The translations under genes were made by a program, and so were the position numbers. A DNA stretch of 64,000 nt from Psychrobacillus antarcticus (GTDB lineage: Bacteria > Bacillota > Bacilli > Bacillales_A > Planococcaceae), in contig NZ_JAIZDB010000013.1 in NCBI RefSeq assembly GCF_029533155.1, positions 1 through 64,000 of the forward strand, read 5' to 3'. The notes under the pieces are model-generated. The model made no database searches and was not told where the DNA came from. It saw nothing but the letters and a program-made list of their open reading frames with translations. Below are positions 24,824-35,737 of the stretch, piece after piece. Within the stretch, counting starts at the first letter, position 1, and each line of letters opens with the position of its first letter.

Positions 24824-26356
24824 TTAACTTTTAACAAGCGGAATGGATACGGTAAAGACCGTTCCTTTTCCTACTTCACTTTCTATCTCTATTATCCCGC
24901 GATGCGCTTCCACAAGATGTTTTACAATCGCTAAACCGAGACCGGTTCCTCCTGAGTTTCTACTTCTAGCTCTATCCACTCGGTAAAAACGCTCGAATAC
25001 CCGGTTAAGCTCTTCTTTAGCAATCCCTATTCCTTCATCCTGAATACGGAATATGCCATATTTTTTGTTTTGACCGATGGATATAATCACCGTTTTTTCT
25101 TCTGGGGAGTATGTCAGTGCATTCATCAATAAATTCATCGTTATTTGGATTAAACGATTTAAATCAGCTTGTACATAAACAGGTTTTTCAAATATCGTCT
25201 CGAGACGCATATTTTTTTCCTCAAGAATATGACTAGTCATCTCTTTACTTCGCTCTACAACTTCCAGTAAATTGACCTTTTGTAAATTCATTTCATATCC
25301 AACTTGCTCCACTTTGGAAAGATCTAATAAATCACTAATCAGCACTTGAAGTCTATTACTTTCTTTGTGGATTATCTCCAGGAAAGAAAGCAATGTTTCT
25401 TCATTTTTATACGCGCCATACAATAGTGTTTCTGAAAATCCTTTTATACTAGTGACAGGTGTCTTCAATTCATGTGATACATTTGCTACAAAATCTTTTC
25501 TAATCTGCTCCAGTTTCACAAGCTCCGTAATATCATGCATTACTACTACTATTCCAAGCCATTTCCCATGTTCCCCGATAACAGGTGCTCCATAAGCATC
25601 CACAGAATAAGTGTGTAAGTTTTTCTTTATCGATATTTGTTCACGGTTTGAAGCCTCTGTCAAAAATAATTCATCAATGAACGTCTCAATCTTTTTGGGA
25701 AGTCCTATTTTATTAAATAGCTTTCTGTCGACGTCTTCGAATGAAATATCAAGTTGCTTAAGAAAAGAACGATTCACAATCGTAATATATCCGTTACGAT
25801 CCATCATAATAAGGGCACTACCCATATTCTCGATTAACGTTTTTAAACGTTCTTTTTCAGTTTCTCTCATAACGGATATATCATGTAAATTTCGTGCGAG
25901 TATATTAATTGAGTTGCTTAGCTTGGACATACCAGAAAATTCATCTTCAAATGCACGAATCCGGTAATTACCTCTTGCTAATTCCATGGCGGTTTCTGTC
26001 AAATGTTCGATTGGCTGGGCAAACTTCTTGGAAATATTATTCCCTAAAAACAGTGCAACAAGAAAAGCAATACTTAGAAGGATGAATAAAAAAGACCATA
26101 AGGAATGACTTTCAATCAATTCAATTTGAGAGAAAGAAGAATCTATCATTTCATTAATATCTCGCTGTTCATCCAGCGTTAGTCCCGTTGAGCTTATGTA
26201 ATTAGAAACTTCATTTATTTTTGTATTAATCACTTTTTCAGAAGTGTCTTTTGCGTAAATAGGAAAAAGCTGTCCAAGTATAAGTCCTAGACAAGCTAAT
26301 ATTAACCCTATCATAATAGAATAAGTTCTAAAAAGTTTGGAATGAAATGTTTTCAT
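24824..26356 (-). CDS. phoR: Phosphate-response sensor histidine kinase PhoR, short sensor loop
   Basis: 510 residues. Two membrane segments (about 12-33 and 85-104), HAMP (about 105-158), PAS (about 165-275), HisKA with FVANVSHELKTPVTSIKGFSE (phospho-His), then HATPase with NLLMNALTYS, DEGIGI, FERFYRVD and GGTGLGLAIVK. Phosphorylates PhoP in phosphate starvation and wall-metabolism signalling. B. subtilis PhoR is about 579 residues; the difference is mostly the extracytoplasmic part, which is only about 50 residues here, so an external PDC/Cache domain is missing. It overlaps phoP as TAATG. Confidence 0.92.
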   Translation of the reverse strand: MKTFHSKLFRTYSIMIGLILACLGLILGQLFPIYAKDTSEKVINTKINEVSNYISSTGLTLDEQRDINEMIDSSFSQIELIESHSLWSFLFILLSIAFLVALFLGNNISKKFAQPIEHLTETAMELARGNYRIRAFEDEFSGMSKLSNSINILARNLHDISVMRETEKERLKTLIENMGSALIMMDRNGYITIVNRSFLKQLDISFEDVDRKLFNKIGLPKKIETFIDELFLTEASNREQISIKKNLHTYSVDAYGAPVIGEHGKWLGIVVVMHDITELVKLEQIRKDFVANVSHELKTPVTSIKGFSETLLYGAYKNEETLLSFLEIIHKESNRLQVLISDLLDLSKVEQVGYEMNLQKVNLLEVVERSKEMTSHILEEKNMRLETIFEKPVYVQADLNRLIQITMNLLMNALTYSPEEKTVIISIGQNKKYGIFRIQDEGIGIAKEELNRVFERFYRVDRARSRNSGGTGLGLAIVKHLVEAHRGIIEIESEVGKGTVFTVSIPLVKS

Positions 26357-27063
26357 TAGCTCTTAGGCTCCTCGAACTTGTATCCCAGACCTCTAATAGT
26401 TTTGATGAAATGAGGCTTTCTACTATTCACTTCAATTTTATCACGTAAATGACTGATATGGACATCTACAATGCGGGTATCACCAGCAAAATCATAGTTC
26501 CAAACAGCACTCAACAGCTGATCACGTGTTAATACTCGATTTTTGTTTTCTATTAAATAAACGAGTAATTCAAATTCTTTTGGAGTAAACTCAATGACCT
26601 CATTGTTTAAAAGCACTTCAAAGCGTTCAGGAAATACTTGTAGGTGACCAAAGGTATACATTTCTTCTTTGGTTTTCTCTTGCTGATGCTCAGTAGAAAT
26701 ACCCGAGCGACGAATCATCGCTTTTACTCTTGCCGTTACTTCTCTGGGGCTAAAAGGCTTCGTCATATAATCATCGGCACCTAGTTCAAGACCTAATACT
26801 TTATCGAATTCTTCATCTTTTGCGGTTAACATTATTATTGGAATTTGTATTTTCTTTAAACGAAGCTCTTTACAGACTTCCATACCATCCATAGACGGCA
26901 ACATCCAATCTAGTACAATAACCTCTGGCTTTTCTTCCAAAGCTTTATTAAGCCCTTCTAAGCCATCACTTGCTGTTATGACTTCAAAGCCAGCTTCCTC
27001 CAGATTATACTTTAATAGAGTTACAATCGAGCTTTCATCATCTACAACTAATACTTTTCTCAT
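26356..27063 (-). CDS. phoP: Phosphate-response regulator PhoP (OmpR family)
   Basis: 235 residues. Receiver domain with DDE acidic pocket near residue 9, phospho-Asp in VLDWMLPSMDG, TAKDEEFDKVLGLELGADDYMTKPFSPRE with the conserved Lys. C-terminal winged helix with ELTPKEFELLVYL-type sequence and AGDTRIVDVHISHLRDKIE. The ATG at 27063 follows GGAGG by 7 bases; the longer frame upstream lacks family sequence. It is first of phoP-phoR-ligase. Confidence 0.96.
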   Translation of the reverse strand: MRKVLVVDDESSIVTLLKYNLEEAGFEVITASDGLEGLNKALEEKPEVIVLDWMLPSMDGMEVCKELRLKKIQIPIIMLTAKDEEFDKVLGLELGADDYMTKPFSPREVTARVKAMIRRSGISTEHQQEKTKEEMYTFGHLQVFPERFEVLLNNEVIEFTPKEFELLVYLIENKNRVLTRDQLLSAVWNYDFAGDTRIVDVHISHLRDKIEVNSRKPHFIKTIRGLGYKFEEPKS

Positions 27064-27455
27064 TTTTTTGCCTCCAAAGTTGATTTGAAACCCCCATTCC
27101 AAATCGATGACAGCTATAATGTGATTTATTTCTATACGTGAAGGCGTTATATGAAATTCACCATCCACACACAACAATTTCTTTTCGGTCATTTTGAGCT
27201 ATTACTGTAATGATAACATTATGTAATTGTTCTATTTATGAAATCCAGGTTCCAGAAAGTATTTTGGTTCCTGTCTTTACAAATAGCTACCTCTATATTA
27301 ACAATAAACCAAGGTAAAGTGCAAGGTGATGATAGGACCTGTTGAGTGTTGGAATACTTGTGGCTAAAGGCACTTTTGGTTACCTCATGATGCGTGTATT
27401 TCTATAATCAAAAAACCGAGTAGGTTTCCCCACTCGATTGGTAGTTTCTTTGTAG
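27064..27455. other. 390-bp region between phoP and mdh
   Basis: Contains the presumed phoP promoter region and the mdh terminator (27410-27437). I see no gene, and no clear Pho box that I would call with confidence. Confidence 0.55.
27410..27437 (-). terminator. Terminator of mdh
   Basis: CGAGT..GG pairs with CC..ACTCG (27416-27424 with 27428-27437), then a T run on the minus strand, 19 bases after the mdh stop. Confidence 0.8.
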
Positions 27456-28394
27456 TTAAGCCAATACTTTCATAACAGCTTTCACGGCGTCTGCTGATTT
27501 GTTTAATAATGATTTTTCATCTTCTGTTAACTCAAGTTCGATTATTTTCTCGATACCACCAGCACCAAGCACTGTTGGAACACCAAGGTAAATTCCATCC
27601 ATACCATATTCGCCTTCTAAATATGCGATAGATGGTAATACTCGTTTTTGGTCTTTCAAAATTGCTTCAGCCATTTCTACTAAAGAAGCAGCGGGAGCAT
27701 AATAAGCTGAACCATTTCCAAGCAAGTTTACAATCTCAGCTCCACCCTTACGAGTACGCTCTACAATTTCTGCTAAACGAGAAGCGTCTATTAGAGTTTC
27801 TAATGGAATTCCACCAGCGTATGAATATCTAACTAATGGCACCATATCGTCCCCATGTCCTCCAAGGACAAAACCAGTTACATCTTTTACGGATAGGTTT
27901 AATTCTTTTGCAACAAATGTGCGGAAACGGGCCGTATCCAGTACTCCAGATTGTCCGATTACACGCTCTTTTGGTAAACCAGATTCTTTATAAACTGTAT
28001 AAGTCATGGCATCCACAGGGTTCGTTAATACTAAGATCGTTGTATTTGGAGAATATTTAACTATTTCAGATGTAACAGATTTCATCACTTTTTGGTTTGT
28101 TTGAACTAAATCATCCCGACTCATTCCAGGTTTACGTGCAATACCAGCAGTGATTATTACTAGATCCGAGTCTTTCGTATCTTCATAGTTAGAAGTACCA
28201 ATGATATTAGCGTCAAAACCTTGGACTGGTCCAGCTTGCGCCATATCCAACGCCTTGCCTTTAGTAGAATTTTCCGCTTGTGGAATATCAACTAATACAA
28301 TATCACCAAGTTCTTTTTGAGCAAGTAGAAAAGCAGTTGTTGCACCTGTAAATCCGCCACCGATTACTGAAATTTTACTTCTTTTCAATGTCAT
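27456..28394 (-). CDS. mdh: Malate dehydrogenase
   Basis: 312 residues. NAD-dependent TCA-cycle enzyme converting malate to oxaloacetate, lactate-dehydrogenase-like type. Rossmann motif [12 protein letters not shown], Asp at the end of beta2 (VLVDIP) indicating NAD, substrate arginines [10 protein letters not shown], catalytic His in GGHGDDMVP. The ATG at 28394 follows AAAGGAG by 9 bases; the longer frame upstream has no match. citZ, icd and mdh are consecutive, but an icd terminator and repeat A6 separate mdh. Confidence 0.96.
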   Translation of the reverse strand: MTLKRSKISVIGGGFTGATTAFLLAQKELGDIVLVDIPQAENSTKGKALDMAQAGPVQGFDANIIGTSNYEDTKDSDLVIITAGIARKPGMSRDDLVQTNQKVMKSVTSEIVKYSPNTTILVLTNPVDAMTYTVYKESGLPKERVIGQSGVLDTARFRTFVAKELNLSVKDVTGFVLGGHGDDMVPLVRYSYAGGIPLETLIDASRLAEIVERTRKGGAEIVNLLGNGSAYYAPAASLVEMAEAILKDQKRVLPSIAYLEGEYGMDGIYLGVPTVLGAGGIEKIIELELTEDEKSLLNKSADAVKAVMKVLA

Positions 28395-28466
28395 GAGAAA
28401 ACGCTCCTTTAGTCTTATATTAGAATAACCCGGCAAAAAGACGACTGTTCCATTTGGTCAATACCT

Positions 28467-28790
28467 ATATCTATCGTTTTCGAAGGAAAGTATCCCTAGT
28501 TCAACAGACTATTTTATCACTAATTACTTTGACTACTCTTATCATTTAAGCGATAAGCTATGCTAAATCTTCTTGTTGGATACTACTCGCTGTATTGATT
28601 GGAGTGCAAGGTGGCGACTCCAACGGGATAAGCGAGAAAGTCGAGACCCCGCAGGGAGCATAGCGAACTAGGAGGCACGGCCTCGCCTGCGGAAAGCGTC
28701 CACCTGAAACGGAAATCAGTAGAATTTTTCATTCTAAAAAATATCTTGAATCCAGTGTTCACAGCATATTTAAATATATTTTCTTGTTTA
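28467..28790 (+). repeat. Element A, copy A6, preceded by a remnant of B (no module D)
   Basis: CCTATATCTATCGTTTTCGA at 28468-28487 matches the left end of B1, then jumps to ATTTTATCACTAATTACTTTGAC and the rest of the A left flank. The core runs from GGAGTGCAAGGTGGCGACTCC to GGAAAGCGTCCACCTGAAACGG without module D, and the 3' flank CCAGTGTTCACAGCATATTT is present. It looks like a deletion derivative of the composite element. It lies between icd and mdh. Confidence 0.8.
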
Positions 28791-28792
28791 TA

Positions 28793-28822
28793 TAAGAAAA
28801 GGAAGGGAAAATCCCCTTCCTT
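28793..28822 (-). terminator. Terminator of icd
   Basis: AAGGAAGGG (28799-28807) with CCCTTCCTT (28814-28822), loop of 6, then a T-rich tract on the minus strand, 24 bases after the icd stop. Confidence 0.8.
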
Positions 28823-28845
28823 AAAATCCAAAATTTAATTTGATA

Positions 28846-30111
28846 TTACATGTTTTTAATAAGTTCATCAGCGAACTCAGAACATTTAACTTCTTTTGCA
28901 CCATCCATTAAACGAGCAAAGTCATAAGTTACCACTTTAGCATCAATAGATTTCTCCATTGAATCCATGATAAGTTTAGCAGCTTCGTTCCAGCCTAAAT
29001 GTTCAAGCATTAGTACTCCTGAAAGGATAACAGAAGATGGGTTAACTTTGTCTAAACCTGCATATTTAGGAGCTGTACCATGAGTAGCTTCGAAAATAGC
29101 ATGTCCAGTTACATAGTTAATATTTGCTCCTGGAGCAATACCGATACCACCAACTTGGGCAGCAAGTGCATCCGAAATATAATCTCCATTTAAGTTCATT
29201 GTAGCAACTACATCAAACTCTTTTGGACGAGTTAAGATTTGTTGTAAGAAAATATCAGCAATAGAATCTTTTACTAGGATTTTACCAGTTGCTAGCGCAT
29301 CAGCTTGTGCTTTATCAGCTGCTTCTGTTCCTTGCTCTTCTTTAATTTGATCATATTGGTTCCAAGTAAATACTTTATCACCAAATTCTTGTTCTGCTAC
29401 TTCGTAACCCCAAGTTTTGAAAGCACCTTCCGTGAACTTCATGATATTCCCTTTATGAACTAATGTTAAAGAAGTACGACCTTCTTTGATAATATAGTTA
29501 AGAGCAGCGCGAACTAAACGTTTTGTACCTTCTTCAGAAATTGGTTTAATACCGATACCTGAAGTTTCAGGGAAACGAATATTTTTAACTCCGAACTCTG
29601 TTTGAAGGAAGTTAATAAGTTTTTTTGCTTCATCTGTACCTTGAGCATACTCAATACCAGCGTAGATATCTTCTGTATTTTCACGGAATATAACCATGTC
29701 CGTATCTTCTGGACGTTTAACTGGTGATGGAACACCAGTGAAATAACGAACTGGACGAAGGCAAGTATATAGGTCAAGTTCTTGACGTAATGCTACGTTT
29801 AATGAACGAATTCCCCCACCGATAGGTGTAGTTAGTGGTCCTTTAATAGCAATTAGGTACTCATCAATAACATCTAAAGTTTCTTGAGGTAACCATTCGC
29901 CAGTTTTGTCGAATGCTTTTTGTCCAGCAAGGACTTCTTTCCATTCAATTTTCTTTTCACCATTATAAGCTTTTTCAACTGAAGCTTCTAATACTCGCGA
30001 TGCTGCAGCCCAAATATCTGGACCCGTTCCGTCGCCTTCGATGAAAGGAATTATCGCTGTGTTTGGTACGTTAAGTACACCATTTTCTACTGTGATTTTA
30101 CCTGTTGTCAT
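28846..30111 (-). CDS. icd: Isocitrate dehydrogenase (NADP)
   Basis: 421 residues. Oxidative decarboxylation of isocitrate to 2-oxoglutarate. Shows [14 protein letters not shown], the isocitrate-binding [21 protein letters not shown] with phospho-loop serine, [12 protein letters not shown], and [18 protein letters not shown] with metal ligands. Length matches the bacterial NADP enzyme. It is 82 bp after citZ, separated by a hairpin. Confidence 0.97.
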   Translation of the reverse strand: MTTGKITVENGVLNVPNTAIIPFIEGDGTGPDIWAAASRVLEASVEKAYNGEKKIEWKEVLAGQKAFDKTGEWLPQETLDVIDEYLIAIKGPLTTPIGGGIRSLNVALRQELDLYTCLRPVRYFTGVPSPVKRPEDTDMVIFRENTEDIYAGIEYAQGTDEAKKLINFLQTEFGVKNIRFPETSGIGIKPISEEGTKRLVRAALNYIIKEGRTSLTLVHKGNIMKFTEGAFKTWGYEVAEQEFGDKVFTWNQYDQIKEEQGTEAADKAQADALATGKILVKDSIADIFLQQILTRPKEFDVVATMNLNGDYISDALAAQVGGIGIAPGANINYVTGHAIFEATHGTAPKYAGLDKVNPSSVILSGVLMLEHLGWNEAAKLIMDSMEKSIDAKVVTYDFARLMDGAKEVKCSEFADELIKNM

Positions 30112-30137
30112 TTGTTATTTCCTCCTCTATCATAATC

Positions 30138-30173
30138 ATAGGGCAGTAAACACGGGAAGTGTTTAAGCCCTAT
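30138..30173 (-). other. Intercistronic hairpin between citZ and icd
   Basis: ATAGGGC...ACAC (30138-30153) pairs with GTGT...GCCCTAT (30159-30173) with a small internal mismatch. No T run follows; the icd ribosome-binding site does. It is probably an mRNA processing or stability element rather than a terminator. Confidence 0.6.
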
Positions 30174-30193
30174 TTACTAAGACAATATTACTA

Positions 30194-31309
30194 TTATCTT
30201 TCTTCAATTGGAATATATTTTTGCATTCCAGGTCCTACATATTCAGCACGTGGACGGATTAAACGGTTGTTTGCATATTGCTCAAGAATATGAGCGCTCC
30301 AACCAGATATACGTGATACTGCAAAAATAGGCGTAAATAAATCATGATCTATTCTCAATGAATGATAAACAGATGCAGAATAGAAATCTACATTTGGCGG
30401 TAAATTCTTTTGTCCAGTAACTATTTCTTCGATACGAATAGACATATCATAAAGCTTAGACTCACCGTTAAGGGTAGTCAGTTTTTTAGACATTTCACGT
30501 AAATGTTTTGCACGTGGGTCTCCTTTTCTATATACACGGTGACCGAATCCCATAATTTTTTCTTTGTTTGCTAGTTTTTCATTAATGTAAGCGTCAACAT
30601 TATCAAGTGTATCAATTTCTGTTAACATCTTCATAACTTGCTCGTTTGCTCCACCATGTAGTGGTCCTTTTAATGCCCCAATAGCAGCTACTACACCAGA
30701 ATAGATGTCTGATAAAGTTGCTACACATACACGAGCAGTGAATGTAGAAGCATTCAACTCATGATCTGCATGTAATACAAGTGCTTTATCAAACGCCTCT
30801 ATTTCTATGTCTTTCGGTAATTCTCCGTGTAGCATGTACAAGAAGTTAGCAGCATAACTTAAGTCTACTTTAGGTGCTACAGGTTCTAATCCTTGACGAA
30901 CGCGTGAGAAAGCTGTTACTAGTGTAGGTATTTTTGCTTGTAATTTAATAGCTTTTAAGTAATTTGCTTCATCGGACATATCTTCTGCAACATCATCATA
31001 TAATGCAAGCATAGAAACTGTTGTACGAAGAGCAGTCATTGGATGTACATCATGGATTGGAAACGTTTTGAAAAAATTCAAAACTTCTTGGGGTACAGCC
31101 ATGTTGTCAGCTAATTGTTGTTTCAATTCAGCTAGTTCTACCGCATTTGGAAGTCTTTTATGCCAAAGTAAGTAAACTACCTCTTCAAAGCCCGCATTTT
31201 TTGCTAAATCATCAATATCATATCCAACGTATGTAAGTGTGTCATCGATAATTGAACTGATTGACGTTTCTGCCGCTACAATTCCTTCTAAACCTTTAGT
31301 TGTTGTCAT
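30194..31309 (-). CDS. citZ: Citrate synthase
   Basis: 371 residues, short Gram-positive type II/III citrate synthase. Condenses acetyl-CoA and oxaloacetate. Catalytic His in LHADHELNAST and GPLHGGANE, GFGHRVYRKGDPRA, and the Asp region PPNVDFYSA. First gene of citZ-icd. GGGGAG precedes the ATG. Promoter at 31411-31439. Confidence 0.97.
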   Translation of the reverse strand: MTTTKGLEGIVAAETSISSIIDDTLTYVGYDIDDLAKNAGFEEVVYLLWHKRLPNAVELAELKQQLADNMAVPQEVLNFFKTFPIHDVHPMTALRTTVSMLALYDDVAEDMSDEANYLKAIKLQAKIPTLVTAFSRVRQGLEPVAPKVDLSYAANFLYMLHGELPKDIEIEAFDKALVLHADHELNASTFTARVCVATLSDIYSGVVAAIGALKGPLHGGANEQVMKMLTEIDTLDNVDAYINEKLANKEKIMGFGHRVYRKGDPRAKHLREMSKKLTTLNGESKLYDMSIRIEEIVTGQKNLPPNVDFYSASVYHSLRIDHDLFTPIFAVSRISGWSAHILEQYANNRLIRPRAEYVGPGMQKYIPIEER

Positions 31310-31410
31310 ACAAAGTCTCCCCTTTACAATATAAGACTCCTGACCAAATCTTCACTACATCAGAAGAACTATATTTATATATTAATGTTTTTAGAAATAC
31401 TTACATTATC

Positions 31411-31439
31411 AGTATAATCAATATTGACGATTTTGTGAA
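31411..31439 (-). promoter_or_regulatory. Candidate promoter of citZ
   Basis: TTCACA (31439-31434) and TATACT (31416-31411) with a 17-base spacer, about 100 bp before citZ. The region also contains AT-rich dyads such as ATTGATTATACTGATAAT where a CcpC/CcpA-type regulator could bind; I do not assign an operator. Confidence 0.6.
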
Positions 31440-31500
31440 TGAAAAGGCTTGAGTTTTTTGAAATAAATCTTTAAATCTCCTAATTATTTGAAAAGATTGG

Positions 31501-32475
31501 ATGAAAATGATTACTCTACAATTAAATAAAAAAGATTTCTTATCACAATGGGTACCATTTGGAATAATTATACTAATATCATTTGTTGCTTATCCACTTA
31601 GTTTGTCAATAATTGGTGGATATTTTTTATTTCCAGTAACCAACTTGTTTCATAAAAAATTTAAGATCCCAGTATTTTTAAGTGTTTTACTAACCGTGAT
31701 TTTAATATTATCTAGTTTTTTAGCCATAATATATTTTTTAATACAGACATTGATTAATCTAATACCATTTCTACATGAACATGTTGTTCTGTTACCTGTA
31801 ATGGAGTTACAAAATAATCCTATTTTTATGCTGTTTGAAGGAAAGTTTCAAACAATATTAAACAAACTATTAAATGATCTATTATTAAACGTAACGCATA
31901 TACCCTCTTATTTTTTTGAGCTATTCTTATTTGGTATTGGACTATTTTTTTCCTTGATCGAATCTGTAAAAGACCGAGAATGGTTTCTAGTTTACTTTCC
32001 TAAAAAAATGCGAATCCTTTGCCATAGAGCATTGCTGAAATCATCCACAATAGTAAATCAATTTATACATGTAGAGTTGAAGTTATTTATTTTAACATTC
32101 ATCTTAATTTCTATAGGTTTCACCGTATTAGGGTTACATAATCCCATTAAATATGCGTTTCTAATTTCTTTAGTGGATAGTGTTCCTTTTTTAGGTACAG
32201 GCTTAATACTTATTCCTTTAAGTATTTACTTTTATTTGATGGAAATGCCTTTGGTAGGTACAATTATCTTACTCTTGTACTTGTTTGTTCAGTTAACAAG
32301 ACATATCGTCGAATCTGTACTTTGGTCATCCACGTCACAAATAAAGGCTGTCCACGTCTTTTATTTGAGCGCGGCAGCCATTTTAATCTTTGGATTTATA
32401 GGAATCTTGTTTAGTCCATTTATTTATCTATTTGCACATAAATGGGAGAGCTTTACGAAGACTTCATCACAATAA
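31501..32475 (+). CDS. AI-2E/PerM-family membrane protein (YtvI-like)
   Basis: 324 residues, about seven to eight predicted membrane segments, with the family layout: paired N-terminal helices (about 16-75), a soluble stretch, then LKLFILTFILISIGF, FLISLVDSVPFLGTGLILIPLSIYFYL and a C-terminal pair. The PFLGTG motif is characteristic. YtvI sits at this locus in B. subtilis, so it is probably the ortholog, though here it is inverted relative to its neighbours. Its function is unknown (sporulation membrane protein or exporter). The Shine-Dalgarno is weak. Its 3' end overlaps fxsA tail to tail by 23 bases. Confidence 0.75.
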   Translation: MKMITLQLNKKDFLSQWVPFGIIILISFVAYPLSLSIIGGYFLFPVTNLFHKKFKIPVFLSVLLTVILILSSFLAIIYFLIQTLINLIPFLHEHVVLLPVMELQNNPIFMLFEGKFQTILNKLLNDLLLNVTHIPSYFFELFLFGIGLFFSLIESVKDREWFLVYFPKKMRILCHRALLKSSTIVNQFIHVELKLFILTFILISIGFTVLGLHNPIKYAFLISLVDSVPFLGTGLILIPLSIYFYLMEMPLVGTIILLLYLFVQLTRHIVESVLWSSTSQIKAVHVFYLSAAAILIFGFIGILFSPFIYLFAHKWESFTKTSSQ

Positions 32476-32848
32476 CTTGACCACTTTTCATCTTCTTGCG
32501 TATCCATCTATAAACAAGCGGTTTAAATAAATTACGAGTTGGGGCAAATAAAAGCATGAAGCCAATTATATCGGAGATGAATCCAGGTAGTACAACTAAA
32601 ATAGCTCCGACAAATATACTAATTCCATTTATCGCTGCTTCTCCAGGTGCTTGATAGTTTTTGACACTATCTGATACTTCTCTAAATGCTTTTAGGCCTT
32701 GTCTTTTTGCAACATACCCTCCAATTATACCACTTGCGATGATTAACATAAATGTGTATCCCGCTCCGATGGTTTTACCTGAGAGGATAAGAATATATAA
32801 TTCAATGGCTGGGATTAAAATAAACAAACCAATAATCCATTTCATCAT
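32453..32848 (-). CDS. fxsA: FxsA family membrane protein
   Basis: 131 residues with the FxsA domain: membrane segments about 5-22, 28-47 and 77-103, and signatures PAIELYILI and VLPGFISDIIGFMLLFAPTR. FxsA (YtwI-type in Bacillus) relieves F-exclusion of phage T7 in E. coli; its native function is unclear. The first of two adjacent ATGs at 32848 follows AGGAAGG. It lies downstream of pyk, after the pyk terminator, and overlaps the convergent YtvI-like gene. Confidence 0.88.
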   Translation of the reverse strand: MMKWIIGLFILIPAIELYILILSGKTIGAGYTFMLIIASGIIGGYVAKRQGLKAFREVSDSVKNYQAPGEAAINGISIFVGAILVVLPGFISDIIGFMLLFAPTRNLFKPLVYRWIRKKMKSGQVIVMKSS

Positions 32849-32865
32849 TTCACCTTCCTATTAGA

Positions 32866-32890
32866 AAAGCCTCACCTTTTAGGGCGAGGC
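32866..32890 (-). terminator. Terminator of pfkA-pyk
   Basis: GCCTC.CC (32869-32876) with GG.GAGGC (32882-32890), followed by TTTTC on the minus strand, just after the pyk stop. Confidence 0.75.
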
Positions 32891-32896
32891 ATATTA

Positions 32897-34657
32897 TTAA
32901 ATTATTTTAGCGTGACCATGATAGATAAAACCACTTACAGCATCTATCGTTATTTCTTGTCCATTTTTTATCAGCGTTGTTGCATCAGTAACTCCTACAA
33001 TTACCGGAACACCTAAGCTAAGCCCAACAACTGCGGCATGGCTAGTTAAACCACCCTCTTCGGTGATTAAACCTTTACATTTTTCAATACTTGGAACCAT
33101 ATCACGGTCAGATCCTAATGTCACAATAATACTATCTGTTGTATCTTGTCCGATCAGTTCTTCCGCGTTATTTACAACTATTGCTTTTCCGACAGCAGTG
33201 CTTTTGCCAATACCTTGTCCTTTTGCAACTATGTCCCCAATAATATGAACCTTCATCAAATTTGTTGTACCAGCTTCTCCAACTGGTACACCAGCCGTAA
33301 TTACTACTAAATCGCCATGGCTAACATACTGATGAAGAATACTTTCTTCTACTGCATCCTCTAAAATCTCATCTGTAGAATAAGCTTTTTTTCCAACAAT
33401 CGGATATACTCCCCAAACTAACGTAAGTTTTCTAGATGGAGTAACTGATGAAGTAACCGCAATGATTGGAACACCGGGTCTAAATTTAGCTATCATTTTT
33501 GCTGTATATCCACTTTCAGTTGGTGCAATAACTGCTTTTACCTTTAGGTTAATCGCTGTGTGTGCAACCGCCTGACCAATAGCATCTGTTAGGTTTACTT
33601 CACGTGCTTTACTAATTTTCGTTACATTTCCACGATAATCTACTGCATTTTCTGTACGACGAGCTATTTTATCCATCGTTTGAACAGCCTCTAATGGATA
33701 AAGCCCTGCTGCTGTCTCTCCAGAAAGCATAATGGCATCTGTTCCATCAAAGATAGCATTTGCGACATCACTCGCTTCTGCGCGAGTAGGTCTAGGGTTA
33801 CGTTGCATAGAATCGAGCATTTGAGTTGCTGTAATAACAGGTTTTCCAGCTTCGTTACATTTTGTTATTAGTTTCTTTTGAACTAAAGGAACTTCTTCAG
33901 CTGGAATTTCTACACCTAAATCTCCCCTTGCAACCATTAAACCGTCAGATACTTGAATAATTTCATCAATATTATCTACGCCTTCTTGGTTTTCGATCTT
34001 AGGAATAATTTGAATATGTGCGCCATTGTTTCCTTCAAGTAGTTTACGGATTTCTAACACATCTGTTGCGCGACGAACGAAAGAAGCAGCAACAAAATCT
34101 ACATCCTGCTCAATGCCGAAAAGGATATCCTCAGCATCTTTTTCTGTCATGCCAGGTAATTGCACCGATACACCAGGCACATTTACACCTTTATTATTTT
34201 TTAACGTTCCTGCATTTTGAATATACGTGGAAATAATTCCATTTTCTTTATCAATACTTTTTACGACTAATTCAATAAGTCCATCATCCAATAGAATGAT
34301 CGAGCCTTCTTGAACATCCTCGATTAATTTATCATAAGAAATAGAGAAGCGTTCTAAAGTTCCTAACACTTCTTTCATCGAAATTTCAATTTTTTGGCCA
34401 GACTGAAGCTCAATCGCATCATTTTCCATTTTATGTGTGCGAATTTCCGGTCCTTTTGTATCCAATAAAATCCCTACTATTTTACCTAATTTCTTGGAAA
34501 CTTTACGAATTGTTTGAATTCTAGCTGAATGTTCTTCGTGATTACCATGTGAGAAATTCAATCTAGCAACATTCATACCGGCATTTATTAATTTCTCTAA
34601 CATTTCTTCAGATTCACTTGCAGGTCCAATTGTACAAACTATTTTAGTTTTTCTCAT
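32897..34657 (-). CDS. pyk: Pyruvate kinase with C-terminal PEP-utiliser domain
   Basis: 586 residues. Last step of glycolysis. Catalytic TIM barrel with [46 protein letters not shown] and [12 protein letters not shown]. After about residue 475 there is an extra domain with [24 protein letters not shown], the phosphohistidine-domain-like extension found in Bacillus and Geobacillus enzymes. The start at 34657 (MRKTKIV) has AAAGGA upstream. It follows pfkA by 37 bp, in one operon. Confidence 0.97.
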   Translation of the reverse strand: MRKTKIVCTIGPASESEEMLEKLINAGMNVARLNFSHGNHEEHSARIQTIRKVSKKLGKIVGILLDTKGPEIRTHKMENDAIELQSGQKIEISMKEVLGTLERFSISYDKLIEDVQEGSIILLDDGLIELVVKSIDKENGIISTYIQNAGTLKNNKGVNVPGVSVQLPGMTEKDAEDILFGIEQDVDFVAASFVRRATDVLEIRKLLEGNNGAHIQIIPKIENQEGVDNIDEIIQVSDGLMVARGDLGVEIPAEEVPLVQKKLITKCNEAGKPVITATQMLDSMQRNPRPTRAEASDVANAIFDGTDAIMLSGETAAGLYPLEAVQTMDKIARRTENAVDYRGNVTKISKAREVNLTDAIGQAVAHTAINLKVKAVIAPTESGYTAKMIAKFRPGVPIIAVTSSVTPSRKLTLVWGVYPIVGKKAYSTDEILEDAVEESILHQYVSHGDLVVITAGVPVGEAGTTNLMKVHIIGDIVAKGQGIGKSTAVGKAIVVNNAEELIGQDTTDSIIVTLGSDRDMVPSIEKCKGLITEEGGLTSHAAVVGLSLGVPVIVGVTDATTLIKNGQEITIDAVSGFIYHGHAKII

Positions 34658-34694
34658 AGTACAGTCCTTTCTATAATGGGGTGATATTACCACA

Positions 34695-35654
<960 letters not shown>

Positions 35655-35709
35655 CTATTTCCCTCCATACTATGAATTTCATAATATAAGCTTAACATGA
35701 AATGAATTT

Positions 35710-35736
35710 AAAAAAAACGCGCCTTTTTCGACGCAT
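35710..35736 (-). terminator. Terminator after accA
   Basis: ATGCGTC/GGCGCGT-type stem (35717-35723 with 35730-35736, some G-T pairs) followed by about eight T on the minus strand, next to the accA stop. Confidence 0.65.
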
Positions 35737-35737
35737 T

